A stretch of 6,186 nucleotides of DNA from an uncultured Eubacteriales bacterium (GTDB taxonomy: Bacteria > Bacillota_A > Clostridia > Christensenellales > Aristaeellaceae), in assembly GCA_902803675.1 (NCBI GenBank), contig CADCQZ010000056.1, forward strand, positions 1 through 6,186, given 5' to 3'. Under the pieces are notes generated by a model. The model was not told the DNA's origin and ran no database searches. It worked only from the letters and a program-made list of their open reading frames with translations. Below, in pieces: positions 1-5,772 of the stretch. Numbering within the stretch: position 1 is the first letter of the stretch; every line of letters begins with the position of its first letter. Both the position numbers and the translations under genes were made by a program.

Positions 1-992
1 AGGTTGGCCGGGATCACGCCCAGGAACTCCAGCAGCATCAGTTTCCGGCCGTATTTCAGGGCGTGCTCCCTGTCGCCCGCGCCGATGCACTGGCCCACCA
101 CGGCGATGGCCGCCAGGGCGATGGCGCTGCCCGGGATATTGAGCACCGAGCAGATGGAATTGGAGATGGCGTTGGCGGCGATGATGCTGGCGGCCATCTG
201 GGAGATCAGCCGGGCGATGAGCAGCTTCCCCACCTGGAACAGGCTGTTCTCCATGCCGCTGGGGAGGCCCACGCCCATGATCCGCAGGATCATTTTCCGA
301 TCGAAGGTCATCAGATTCTTATTCGTGAGGAACACCGGCATTTGAGGGTTGCGCAGCACGAGGAAAATGATGACCGCGCTGACGGCCCGGGACACGAGGG
401 ACGCCGTGGCGGCGCCGGCGGCGCCCATCTTGAGGCCCCAGATCAGCAGGGCATTCCCCGCGATGTTGATCACGTTCATCACGGTGGACGTCCACATGGA
501 GGTCTTGGAGTTCCCCATGGCCCTGAGCAGGCCCACGCCGCTGTTGTACAGGGCCAGGAAGGGATAGCTCAGGGCGGAGATCATGAAGTATTTTTCCGCT
601 TCGGCCAGGATGCCGGGATCCACTTTCCCGTAGATCAGGCCCAGCACCGCCCGGGGGAAAAGAGCGCCGGGCAGGGCGATGATCAGGGAGACCGCCACGG
701 AGGACGTGACCAGCTGCCCGCCCGCCGCGCAGGCGTTTTTCCGGTCTCCGTGCCCCAGGTACTGGGCGGAAACGATGGCGCCGCCGGCACCCATGGCGGA
801 GAAGAGCTGGATGAGCAGGATGTTCAGGGAGTCCACCAGGGAGACGGCGGACACCGCGTTCTCGCCGGCCGTGGTGACCATGACCGTATCGGCCATGCCC
901 ACCATGACCGCCAGGAACTGTTCGGCGATCAGCGGAAGGATCAGGGCCACGAGCGCTTTCCTTGTGAAGGTGACGGTTCTGCTTTCAGACAT
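1..992 (-). CDS. MATE family efflux transporter (C-terminus missing, off left edge)
   Basis: This is an integral inner-membrane exporter of the multidrug and toxic compound extrusion family, which expels cationic drugs or metabolites in exchange for Na+ or H+; the substrate cannot be told from sequence. Reading the minus strand from an ATG at 992-990 gives 330 complete codons with no stop before the edge; family members are usually about 450 residues. The two-fold internal repeat of the family is visible: VSAQYLGHGD near residue 74 in the first half is echoed by VVGQCIGAGD near residue 298 in the second half, and GVGLPSGMENSLFQ near 240 opens the second half. Hydrophobic helices alternate with short polar loops throughout, and Asp35 sits in the first helix region (MADTVMV). 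The start is fixed by a GGGGAGG Shine-Dalgarno six bases upstream. The gene is divergent from the operon to its right and has its own promoter. Family assignment is confident. Confidence 0.93.
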   Translation of the reverse strand, partial: MSESRTVTFTRKALVALILPLIAEQFLAVMVGMADTVMVTTAGENAVSAVSLVDSLNILLIQLFSAMGAGGAIVSAQYLGHGDRKNACAAGGQLVTSSVAVSLIIALPGALFPRAVLGLIYGKVDPGILAEAEKYFMISALSYPFLALYNSGVGLLRAMGNSKTSMWTSTVMNVINIAGNALLIWGLKMGAAGAATASLVSRAVSAVIIFLVLRNPQMPVFLTNKNLMTFDRKMILRIMGVGLPSGMENSLFQVGKLLIARLISQMAASIIAANAISNSICSVLNIPGSAIALAAIAVVGQCIGAGDREHALKYGRKLMLLEFLGVIPAN

Positions 993-998
993 GGATGC

Positions 999-1005
999 CC
1001 TCCCC
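999..1005 (-). promoter_or_regulatory. Ribosome binding site of the MATE gene
   Basis: Read on the minus strand this is GGGGAGG, ending six bases before the ATG at 992. It supports that start over internal ATG codons such as those in the first helix. Confidence 0.8.
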
Positions 1006-1019
1006 GGAGTGCTGATCCC

Positions 1020-1048
1020 ATTTTATCCTGCCCGGCGCGAAAGGGCAA
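1020..1048 (-). promoter_or_regulatory. Probable sigma-A promoter for the MATE gene
   Basis: On the minus strand TTGCCC (1048-1043) is followed after exactly 17 bases by TAAAAT (1025-1020). The -10 box matches consensus at five of six positions; the -35 box matches at its first three bases and position five. Transcription would begin around 1010-1013, giving a leader of only about 20 bases before the ATG. It is the only good hexamer pair I see upstream of the gene. No operator-like inverted repeat overlaps it. Confidence 0.6.
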
Positions 1049-1118
1049 GGTGTTTGGCGGCGATTTCGCGGGAAATTCCTGATTTTGTTAAAAGAGACAC
1101 GAAAAAAACCGCGCGGAA

Positions 1119-1147
1119 TTGAAAAGCGGCCTGATTAACGGTATAAT
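1119..1147 (+). promoter_or_regulatory. Strong sigma-A promoter for the seven-gene operon
   Basis: TTGAAA (1119-1124), a 17-base spacer, and a perfect TATAAT (1142-1147). The -35 box matches the TTGACA consensus at five of six positions. Transcription should start about 1153-1156, leaving a leader of about 65 bases before the TTG start at 1218. This is the best promoter in the window and I see no comparable promoter between the genes downstream, so the run from 1218 to the right edge is probably transcribed mainly from here. Confidence 0.8.
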
Positions 1148-1152
1148 GAGGC

Positions 1153-1179
1153 GCGTCCCGCGCGTTTGGCCGGGGACGC
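1153..1179 (+). other. Hairpin at the predicted 5' end of the operon mRNA
   Basis: GCGTCCC (1153-1159) pairs perfectly with GGGACGC (1173-1179) across a 13-base loop. The stem begins at the predicted transcription start, so the transcript would carry a hairpin at or very near its 5' end. Such 5'-terminal stems are known to protect some bacterial mRNAs from decay. No U-run follows, so it is not an intrinsic terminator. The inverted repeat could instead be a DNA operator just downstream of the promoter, or chance in GC-rich sequence. Confidence 0.4.
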
Positions 1180-1203
1180 TCAAAGGAAAAATCTGGCTGT
1201 AAT

Positions 1204-1210
1204 GAGGTGA
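1204..1210 (+). promoter_or_regulatory. Ribosome binding site deciding a TTG start
   Basis: GAGGTGA matches the 16S anti-Shine-Dalgarno over seven bases and ends seven bases before the TTG at 1218. No in-frame ATG is nearby, so this site justifies the non-ATG start of the glycosyltransferase. Confidence 0.8.
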
Positions 1211-1217
1211 AAACATA

Positions 1218-2330
1218 TTGAAGATATCTGACTGCTGTGTATTGATACCGTCACTGTCACCCGATGAGCGCCTGACGAATTACGCCGGGCAGCTGCTCGA
1301 GGCGGGCTTCGGCGCGCTGGTGGTGGTGGATGACGGCTCCGCGGAGAGCTATCAGCCCCTGTTCAGGGAGCTGGAAGGCATGGACCGGTGCGTCGTGCTC
1401 CATCATGAGGTCAACAAGGGCAAGGGCGTGGCGCTCAAGACGGGCATGGCCTATATCCGGGACCATACCGCCTTTAAGGCCGTGATCACGGCGGACTCCG
1501 ACGGGCAGCACCGGGTGGAGGACACCCTGAACATCTGCTCCTCCCTGAACGGGACGGAGCGGGTGATGCTGCTGGGCTCCCGGGACTTCTCCAAAGAGAG
1601 CGTGGACGTGCCGGCCAGGTCCAAGGCGGGCAACCGGATCACCTCCGCGGTCTTCAAGGCCCTCTACGGCCGGTATCTCCCGGATACCCAGACGGGCCTC
1701 AGGGCCTTTATCAGGGAGCTGATCCCGGAATTCCTCACCGTGTCCGGCGACCGGTTCGAGTATGAGATGAACCAGCTCATCTACTGCGCCCGGAACGATA
1801 TCGCGATGAAGCCCATCCCCATCAGGACCGTGTACATCGAGGAGAACGCCAGCAGCCATTTCCATCCCATCCGGGATTCCTGGCGGATCTACAAGCTGAT
1901 CCTGGGCAGTTTTTTCCGGTTCACCCTGTCCAGCCTGATCTGCTGGGCGGTGGACATCGGCCTGTTCACTTTGCTGGAGTCCGTGATCCTGCCCAATTTC
2001 ATGGACAGGGACATGGTGCTGCCCCTGGTCAATACCGGCGCGGTCATTTTTGCCGCGACTTACGGCGCCAGGATCGTGTCTTCGGTCCTCAATTTCATCC
2101 TCAACAAAAATATGGTCTTTTCTATCCGGGAATGCAGGGGCGCAGCCTGGCGCTACGTTGTATTGGTGATCGCGGCGGCCCTGGTATCCTCCCTGGCGGT
2201 GGGCGCTTTCAAGCTCCTCTTCCCGGCGGTCCCGGCCACCTGGTTCAAGATCCCGGTGGATCTGGTGCTGTTCGTGGTCAATTACCGGATCCAGAAGGAC
2301 TGGGTCTTCAAGCCGGCTCAAACAGTCTGA
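1218..2330 (+). CDS. Family 2 glycosyltransferase with C-terminal GtrA-like membrane domain
   Basis: The protein has 370 residues in two parts. Residues 1-220 form a GT2 (GT-A fold) domain of the dolichyl/polyprenyl-phosphate sugar transferase type: DDGS at 38-41, NKGKG at 66-70, the metal-binding DSDGQH at 93-98, DTQTGLRAF at 156-164 and EYEMN at 181-185. These enzymes move a sugar from a nucleotide donor to polyprenyl phosphate on the cytoplasmic face. Residues about 228-365 are a GtrA-like domain with about four helices, carrying the family's Asn-aromatic pattern twice (NFILNKNMVF at 292 and NYRIQKDWVF at 355). GtrA proteins are proposed to help flip polyprenyl-phosphate sugars, so one polypeptide may make and translocate the carrier. 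The start is TTG, supported by GAGGTGA. It is the first gene of the operon, 22 bases before the phosphodiester glycosidase. The sugar and final acceptor are unknown. Confidence 0.9.
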   Translation: MKISDCCVLIPSLSPDERLTNYAGQLLEAGFGALVVVDDGSAESYQPLFRELEGMDRCVVLHHEVNKGKGVALKTGMAYIRDHTAFKAVITADSDGQHRVEDTLNICSSLNGTERVMLLGSRDFSKESVDVPARSKAGNRITSAVFKALYGRYLPDTQTGLRAFIRELIPEFLTVSGDRFEYEMNQLIYCARNDIAMKPIPIRTVYIEENASSHFHPIRDSWRIYKLILGSFFRFTLSSLICWAVDIGLFTLLESVILPNFMDRDMVLPLVNTGAVIFAATYGARIVSSVLNFILNKNMVFSIRECRGAAWRYVVLVIAAALVSSLAVGAFKLLFPAVPATWFKIPVDLVLFVVNYRIQKDWVFKPAQTV

Positions 2331-2335
2331 TCTAC

Positions 2336-2340
2336 GGAGG
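2336..2340 (+). promoter_or_regulatory. Widely spaced ribosome binding site
   Basis: GGAGG lies 12 bases before the ATG at 2353, longer than the 5-9 bases of the other sites in this window. An in-frame TAA at 2344-2346 rules out any earlier start, so the spacing is real unless a start further downstream is used. Translation may be reduced or helped by coupling to the preceding gene. Confidence 0.55.
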
Positions 2341-2352
2341 TCTTAAGAAGCT

Positions 2353-3330
2353 ATGAAAAACAGTGTGCGTTGGATCCTGATGATACTGTGCGTCTTACTG
2401 GTGCTTTCCGCGGCGGTGGTGATCCCGTCCCCGGTCCTTATAACGGACGGCCTTTACGGGGAGGAGGAAGAGGGCTTCCTGCGCCTGTTCCCCTCAGCCT
2501 GCGCGGAGGAAGAGGAAACTCTGACAGCGCGGGAACTGCCCCGGGATTTTTCCGGCGGGATGCCGCTGGACCCCGCCGGTGTGACCGAGGACGGTTACCG
2601 GGATGACAGCATCGCCGTGGAACTGAAGACCATCGAGGAAAACAACGTGGTGTGGCGGGTAATCGACGTGAAGATCGGCTCGCCCACCCAGTTGAGGACG
2701 GCTACGGCCGGCAAGCTCTCCTCCTCCAAAACGGCGCTTCCCAGCCGTATGGCTGAGGCAAAGAACGCCGTGGTGGCCATCAACGGCGATTACTTCAGCA
2801 ACGATCCTCAGAAGACCACTTTCGAGTACCGGATGGGCGAGAAAGTGCGGGCCAAGACAAACCGGAAAAAGGACGTGCTGATCATAGACGAGAACGGCGA
2901 CTTCCACACCTTTGTGAAATTCCCCGATCTTAAAGTGGTGGACGACTTCTGCGCCGAGGGGCACGAGATCGTGCAGGCGTTCACCTTCGGCCCGGTGCTG
3001 GTGCAGGACAGCCTGAGGCTCACCATGGACAAGGAATACGGCTACAACCCCAACGGCAGGGAGCCCCGGTCCGCCATCGGGCAGCTGGGCCCGCTGCACT
3101 ATGTGCTGGTGGTGGCCGAGGGCCGCAGCGATGACTCGAAGGGCGCTACCCATCAGGAACTGGCGGATTTCATGTATGCCCTGGGATGCACCGAGGCCTT
3201 CAACCTGGACGGCGGCAACAGCGCCACCCTCATCTTCAACGGCACTTACTATATGAGCAACCGCACGGAGAGGAACGAGCGCGCCCAGAGCGATATCATC
3301 TATTTCGCCACCACGGTGGGCATGGAGTGA
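2353..3330 (+). CDS. Phosphodiester glycosidase family protein (NAGPA/DUF2233), membrane-anchored
   Basis: The protein has 325 residues. Residues 7-24 are a hydrophobic segment after a short positive N-terminus, acting as a signal peptide or uncleaved anchor, so the catalytic part should lie outside the membrane. A strongly acidic linker (EEEE at 37-40 and again at 52-55) follows. Residues about 110-322 carry the family landmarks: INGDYF at 143-148, FGPVLV at 212-217, PRSAIG at 238-243, VVAEGR at 253-258 and the hallmark NLDGGNSAT at 284-292. The family is named for the mammalian uncovering enzyme, which removes GlcNAc from a sugar phosphodiester. Bacterial members are thought to act on sugar-1-phosphodiesters in surface glycans, but the substrate here is unknown. 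It sits 22 bases after the GT2-GtrA gene and 12 bases before the Lgt-like gene, which supports an envelope role. There is no lipobox cysteine near the hydrophobic segment. Confidence 0.9.
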   Translation: MKNSVRWILMILCVLLVLSAAVVIPSPVLITDGLYGEEEEGFLRLFPSACAEEEETLTARELPRDFSGGMPLDPAGVTEDGYRDDSIAVELKTIEENNVVWRVIDVKIGSPTQLRTATAGKLSSSKTALPSRMAEAKNAVVAINGDYFSNDPQKTTFEYRMGEKVRAKTNRKKDVLIIDENGDFHTFVKFPDLKVVDDFCAEGHEIVQAFTFGPVLVQDSLRLTMDKEYGYNPNGREPRSAIGQLGPLHYVLVVAEGRSDDSKGATHQELADFMYALGCTEAFNLDGGNSATLIFNGTYYMSNRTERNERAQSDIIYFATTVGME

Positions 3331-3342
3331 GGCGGCAGTAAC

Positions 3343-4299
3343 ATGTTTGAGCTTTGGGACAGTGCCGAGTGCACGTATTTTCTGGGGATAAAGGTCTACG
3401 GGTACGGGCTCTACGTCATGTACGGGCTCGCCCTGATGCTGCTGGTGATGTTCCTGCACGGCAGGAAGCGTTATCCGGCGGGCACCCTGGCGCTGATGGG
3501 CTGCCTGATGATCCCCTGCGGGTTCCTTTTATCCCGCCTGTTCTGTCTCCTTCTTGACGCCCAGGCCCGGCAGTGGCCGTTCTTCAAGGCCTTCTTCATG
3601 ATGACAGCGGGCGGCGGGTCCATGTTCGGCGCGCTGTTCGGCGGGCTCATCGGCCTTCTGGCGGCCTGCCGGATCATGAAGTTCGACGCCAAACTCCGTC
3701 TGCGCGCCATGGACATTTTTTCCGTGGCGGCGCTGCTGTTCGTGGCCTTGGCCCGGATGGGGGAGGGGTTCATCGAGGATTTCGGCATCTCCTTCCCCCT
3801 GAACGGCAGCGCGGAAGGCATGTTCATCATCAACGGGGATTACGCCGATTATCTGGCGGTGTACAAGCTGGAATCACTGTACGCGCTCGTCCTGTTCGTC
3901 GTCTTCGAGATGCAGATCCGCCGGAAACAGCCCGGCGTCACCTTTTTCACGGCAGTGCTGCTCTTTTCCGCCGGCCAGATCCTGTTTGAGAGCTTCCGGG
4001 AAGACGGGCACATGGCCTTCTCCTTCGTGGGAGCCCAGCACCTTATGGCGGCCGGGTGCCTCGGCGCTGCCGTGGTCTATTTCGCGCTCAAGGGACGGAA
4101 GGCCCTTTCCGGGAAGGCACTGCCCACGGCGGCGCTCGTTTCCCTGCCCCTGATGGTGGGCATCCTGGTGGGACTGGAATTCGCTCTGGACCGTACGGAG
4201 CTGTCCCGGGTGCTGCTGTATATCGTGTATGTCATCGTCATCGCCTGCCCCTGCGCGCTGGCTCTCATCCTGAGGCGCAGAGCGGAAAAGGCGGCCTGA
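3343..4299 (+). CDS. Divergent Lgt-like membrane protein with altered catalytic positions and a C-terminal extension
   Basis: The protein has 318 residues and about nine hydrophobic helices. The first 250 residues resemble prolipoprotein diacylglyceryl transferase, which moves diacylglycerol from phosphatidylglycerol to the lipobox cysteine. The glycine-rich GGGSMFGALFGG (90-101) matches the GGMSxHGG region, ARMGE (137-141) matches GRIGN, and F208/Q212/E216 followed by FRED matches the Tyr-x3-Arg-x3-Glu helix. Against E. coli Lgt, Arg143 is kept (Arg138) and Glu243 is kept (Glu216), but His103 falls on Phe, Asn146 on Glu141, Tyr235 on Phe208 and Arg239 on Gln212. These are hand alignments. 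Residues 255-318 add two helices beyond normal Lgt; the last contains Ala-Cys-Pro-Cys-Ala-Leu at 301-306. I therefore expect a paralogue with a different or lost activity rather than the housekeeping enzyme, and give no symbol. The start has a weak AGGCGG site seven bases upstream and lies 12 bases after the previous stop. Confidence 0.72.
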   Translation: MFELWDSAECTYFLGIKVYGYGLYVMYGLALMLLVMFLHGRKRYPAGTLALMGCLMIPCGFLLSRLFCLLLDAQARQWPFFKAFFMMTAGGGSMFGALFGGLIGLLAACRIMKFDAKLRLRAMDIFSVAALLFVALARMGEGFIEDFGISFPLNGSAEGMFIINGDYADYLAVYKLESLYALVLFVVFEMQIRRKQPGVTFFTAVLLFSAGQILFESFREDGHMAFSFVGAQHLMAAGCLGAAVVYFALKGRKALSGKALPTAALVSLPLMVGILVGLEFALDRTELSRVLLYIVYVIVIACPCALALILRRRAEKAA

Positions 4300-4305
4300 G
4301 GAGGA
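4299..4305 (+). promoter_or_regulatory. Ribosome binding site deciding a TTG start, overlapping the previous stop
   Basis: AGGAGGA begins on the last base of the Lgt-like gene's TGA and ends five bases before a TTG at 4311. It identifies the small DUF896 gene inside a longer open frame that begins upstream, within the Lgt-like gene. The overlap suggests translational coupling. Confidence 0.8.
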
Positions 4306-4310
4306 TCCCG

Positions 4311-4538
4311 TTGGAAAAGGAAAAGATCGAGCGCATCAACGCTCTGGCGAAAAAAAAGAAAGAAGAAGGGCTCACCGATCTGGAAGCGGCCGAGCAGGCC
4401 GAACTGCGCCGGCAGTATATCAGGGAGATGCGCGAGAACGTCACGGCCATGCTGGACCGGGTATACCTGGAGCAGGAAGACGGCAGCTATCAGAAGCTGC
4501 GGCGCAAGCCCGGACAGGGGAAGGGGCCCGTGAGATGA
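4311..4538 (+). CDS. DUF896 / YnzC family small protein
   Basis: The protein has 75 residues, close to the family's usual length of about 75-80. The pattern IERINALAKK (6-15), LTDLEAAEQAELRRQYI (21-37) and the basic C-terminal tail match Bacillus subtilis YnzC: a short helical hairpin with a conserved Glu-x-Ala-Glu-Gln turn. The fold is known but the biochemical role is not. In B. subtilis ynzC sits in the LexA-controlled yneA-yneB-ynzC operon, linked to SOS cell-division arrest; no such partners are present here. The frame is open far upstream, but only the TTG at 4311 has a Shine-Dalgarno site (AGGAGGA) and starts exactly where the family begins. It is 11 bases after the Lgt-like gene, and its TGA overlaps the next gene's ATG in ATGA. 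Codons 14-17 form an A8 tract (4350-4357) that is unusual in this GC-rich window. Confidence 0.88.
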   Translation: MEKEKIERINALAKKKKEEGLTDLEAAEQAELRRQYIREMRENVTAMLDRVYLEQEDGSYQKLRRKPGQGKGPVR

Positions 4539-5215
4539 GCGCCCGCTGCGCGGGGCGTCTCATCACGGATATCGTCATCGCTTTCCTGGTCTTCTATGCC
4601 TGGATCGGCATGGTGATCAGAGGGGGCGGCGTACTCTCCTCGTCGGGCATCGGGAGCCTGAAGTATTTCACGGTGCTCAGCAACCTTCTGGAGGGCTTCG
4701 CTTCCGTCGCGGCGGCGGTGAGCCTGCTGCGCTCCAAGGAGCTGTCTTTGAGGCTGGAAAGCCTCAAATGGGTCGCCGGCACCGCCGTGATGGTCACGTT
4801 CTCGGTGGTCATGCTCTTCCTGGGGCATATCTACGGCTACCCGGCCATGCTCAGGGGCGGCAGCCTGCATATGCACCTGATCGTTCCCCTCCTGAGCCTT
4901 GCGGAGATGCTTTTCCTGCGGGAAAAGGAGCTCCCCGAAAGAACGCCCCGGTACGCGGCCGCCGTCGTGCTGGCTTACGGCGTTTTTTATTTTATCCGGG
5001 TGCTCCTGGGCGGTAAGGGCCCGGAGGGCTGGTATGTCAACGATTTCTACGCCTTCACGCTGTGGGGGATCCCCATCGGCATCGGCCTTTTTGCCCTGCT
5101 GCTCATCGGGACGTATTTCATGTCCCTGGGGCTGATGCGTCTGGGGGACAGGCTGCTGATGAAGGGAAAAAACCGCGGACCGGCGGATGCGCGTGACCCG
5201 GCCCGGTGTCCGTGA
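4535..5215 (+). CDS. Six-helix membrane protein, Pr6Pr / FAR-17a-like
   Basis: The protein has 226 residues with hydrophobic segments near 10-29, 43-65, 78-98, 111-128, 139-158 and 176-203, so it is an inner-membrane protein with very short loops. The second segment begins YFTVLSN (44-50), the Tyr/Phe-Phe-Thr-x-x-Ser-Asn motif I associate with Pr6Pr/FAR-17a-like proteins. GHIYG (97-101), HMHLIVP (112-118) with polar His residues at a membrane edge, and GWYVNDFYAF (165-174) also fit. The bacterial members have no established function; eukaryotic relatives (AIG1/ADTRP) hydrolyse fatty-acid esters, but the Thr and His here should not be taken as proof of that activity. The ATG overlaps the DUF896 stop by four bases, with AAGGGG at 4521-4526 as the ribosome site, so translation is probably coupled. 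The tail after residue 210 is polar and looks non-conserved. The family call is from motif memory and moderately sure. Confidence 0.65.
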   Translation: MSARCAGRLITDIVIAFLVFYAWIGMVIRGGGVLSSSGIGSLKYFTVLSNLLEGFASVAAAVSLLRSKELSLRLESLKWVAGTAVMVTFSVVMLFLGHIYGYPAMLRGGSLHMHLIVPLLSLAEMLFLREKELPERTPRYAAAVVLAYGVFYFIRVLLGGKGPEGWYVNDFYAFTLWGIPIGIGLFALLLIGTYFMSLGLMRLGDRLLMKGKNRGPADARDPARCP

Positions 5216-5218
5216 TCG

Positions 5219-5225
5219 AAAGGAG
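5219..5225 (+). promoter_or_regulatory. Ribosome binding site fixing the msrA start
   Basis: AAAGGAG ends ten bases before the ATG at 5236. An earlier in-frame GTG at 5206 would add ten residues, overlap the previous gene and lack a Shine-Dalgarno site. The ATG start also places GCFWG at the usual distance from the N-terminus. Confidence 0.75.
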
Positions 5226-5235
5226 CGCTGCGGAT

Positions 5236-5733
5236 ATGAAGACCATTTATCTCGCGGGAGGGTGCTTCTGGGGCACCCAGAAGTTTTTTGACCAGTTCAG
5301 GGGCGTCACGGCTACGCAGGTGGGATACGCCAACGGGCCGGACAGGCAGCCCACTTACCAGGAAGTGTGCCGCAGCAGCGGACACGCGGAGACTGTGCGG
5401 GTGGAGTATGACGAGAGCGTCATGAGCCTAAAGGAGCTGCTGGAGGCCTATTTCATGGTGATCGATCCCCTGTCGGTGAACAAACAGGGGGAGGATCGGG
5501 GCATCCAGTACCGCACGGGGATCTACTATACGCACCCGGATCAATTGCCCCAGATCGAGAGCGTCTACCGGGAACAGGAAGAGAAAGCGGGCGCGCCTCT
5601 TCAGGTGGAGCTGGCGCCGATCAGCAATTTCTTCCCGGCGGAGGAGTACCATCAGAAATACCTGGATAAGAATCCCGGCGGATACTGCCATATCCCCCGC
5701 CGCTTTTTCGAGCTCGAAAAGAAAGAACAGTGA
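5236..5733 (+). CDS. msrA: Peptide-methionine (S)-S-oxide reductase MsrA
   Basis: The cytoplasmic repair enzyme reduces the S-epimer of methionine sulfoxide in proteins and free methionine, with electrons from thioredoxin. The protein has 165 residues, typical for a stand-alone MsrA with no MsrB fusion. The signature GCFWG at 9-13 carries the nucleophile Cys10. GHAETVRVEYD (49-59) supplies the catalytic Glu52, and DRGIQYRTGIYY (87-98) is the conserved core. NFFPAEEYHQKY (131-142) contributes to the binding pocket. The C-terminal GGYCHIPR places the resolving Cys151; Cys45 is a further cysteine. The ATG at 5236 is preferred over the upstream GTG because of the AAAGGAG site. It lies 20 bases after the membrane protein gene and 39 bases before the C_GCAxxG_C_C gene, so it probably shares the operon promoter. 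No separate stress promoter is visible. Identification is very confident. Confidence 0.97.
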   Translation: MKTIYLAGGCFWGTQKFFDQFRGVTATQVGYANGPDRQPTYQEVCRSSGHAETVRVEYDESVMSLKELLEAYFMVIDPLSVNKQGEDRGIQYRTGIYYTHPDQLPQIESVYREQEEKAGAPLQVELAPISNFFPAEEYHQKYLDKNPGGYCHIPRRFFELEKKEQ

Positions 5734-5772
5734 AGACAGCCGGCAGACGATGACCCGGGGAGGTGTGCGTCC

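Noticed and set aside
63..1082. Plus-strand open frame of 339 codons over the MATE gene
   Set aside because: It is extremely rich in Gly, His, Asp, Arg and Gln with no domain. The opposite strand reads a convincing MATE transporter with a Shine-Dalgarno site and promoter.
1109..1116. CCGCGCGG palindrome upstream of the operon promoter
   Set aside because: It is only eight bases and lies upstream of the -35 box; such palindromes are expected by chance in this composition.
1202..1210. Minimal open frame ATG-AGG-TGA overlapping the ribosome site of the glycosyltransferase
   Set aside because: The only upstream purine-rich site (AAAGGA at 1182-1187) is about 14 bases away, so initiation is unlikely; the sequence is explained as the Shine-Dalgarno itself.
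1257..2321. Long minus-strand open frame (354 codons) opposite the GT2-GtrA gene
   Set aside because: The predicted protein is rich in His, Asp, Gly and Gln without any family motif, which is typical of the antisense frame of a GC-rich gene. The plus strand encodes clear GT2 and GtrA motifs.
2494..3459. Long minus-strand open frame (321 codons) opposite the phosphodiester glycosidase
   Set aside because: It has low-complexity shadow composition and no recognisable motif, it crosses a gene boundary on the other strand, and the plus frame is a clear NAGPA-family gene.
4056..4310. Upstream extension of the DUF896 frame into the Lgt-like gene
   Set aside because: It overlaps the Lgt-like coding region, its translation is Gly/Pro/Arg-rich shadow sequence, and AGGAGGA plus the family's N-terminus both point to the TTG at 4311.
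5206..5235. GTG start adding ten residues to MsrA
   Set aside because: There is no Shine-Dalgarno site in front of it, while AAAGGAG precedes the ATG at 5236, and MsrA proteins begin just before GCFWG.
5734..5772. Possible terminator between msrA and the C_GCAxxG_C_C gene
   Set aside because: There is no stable stem followed by a T-run; the genes are probably co-transcribed.
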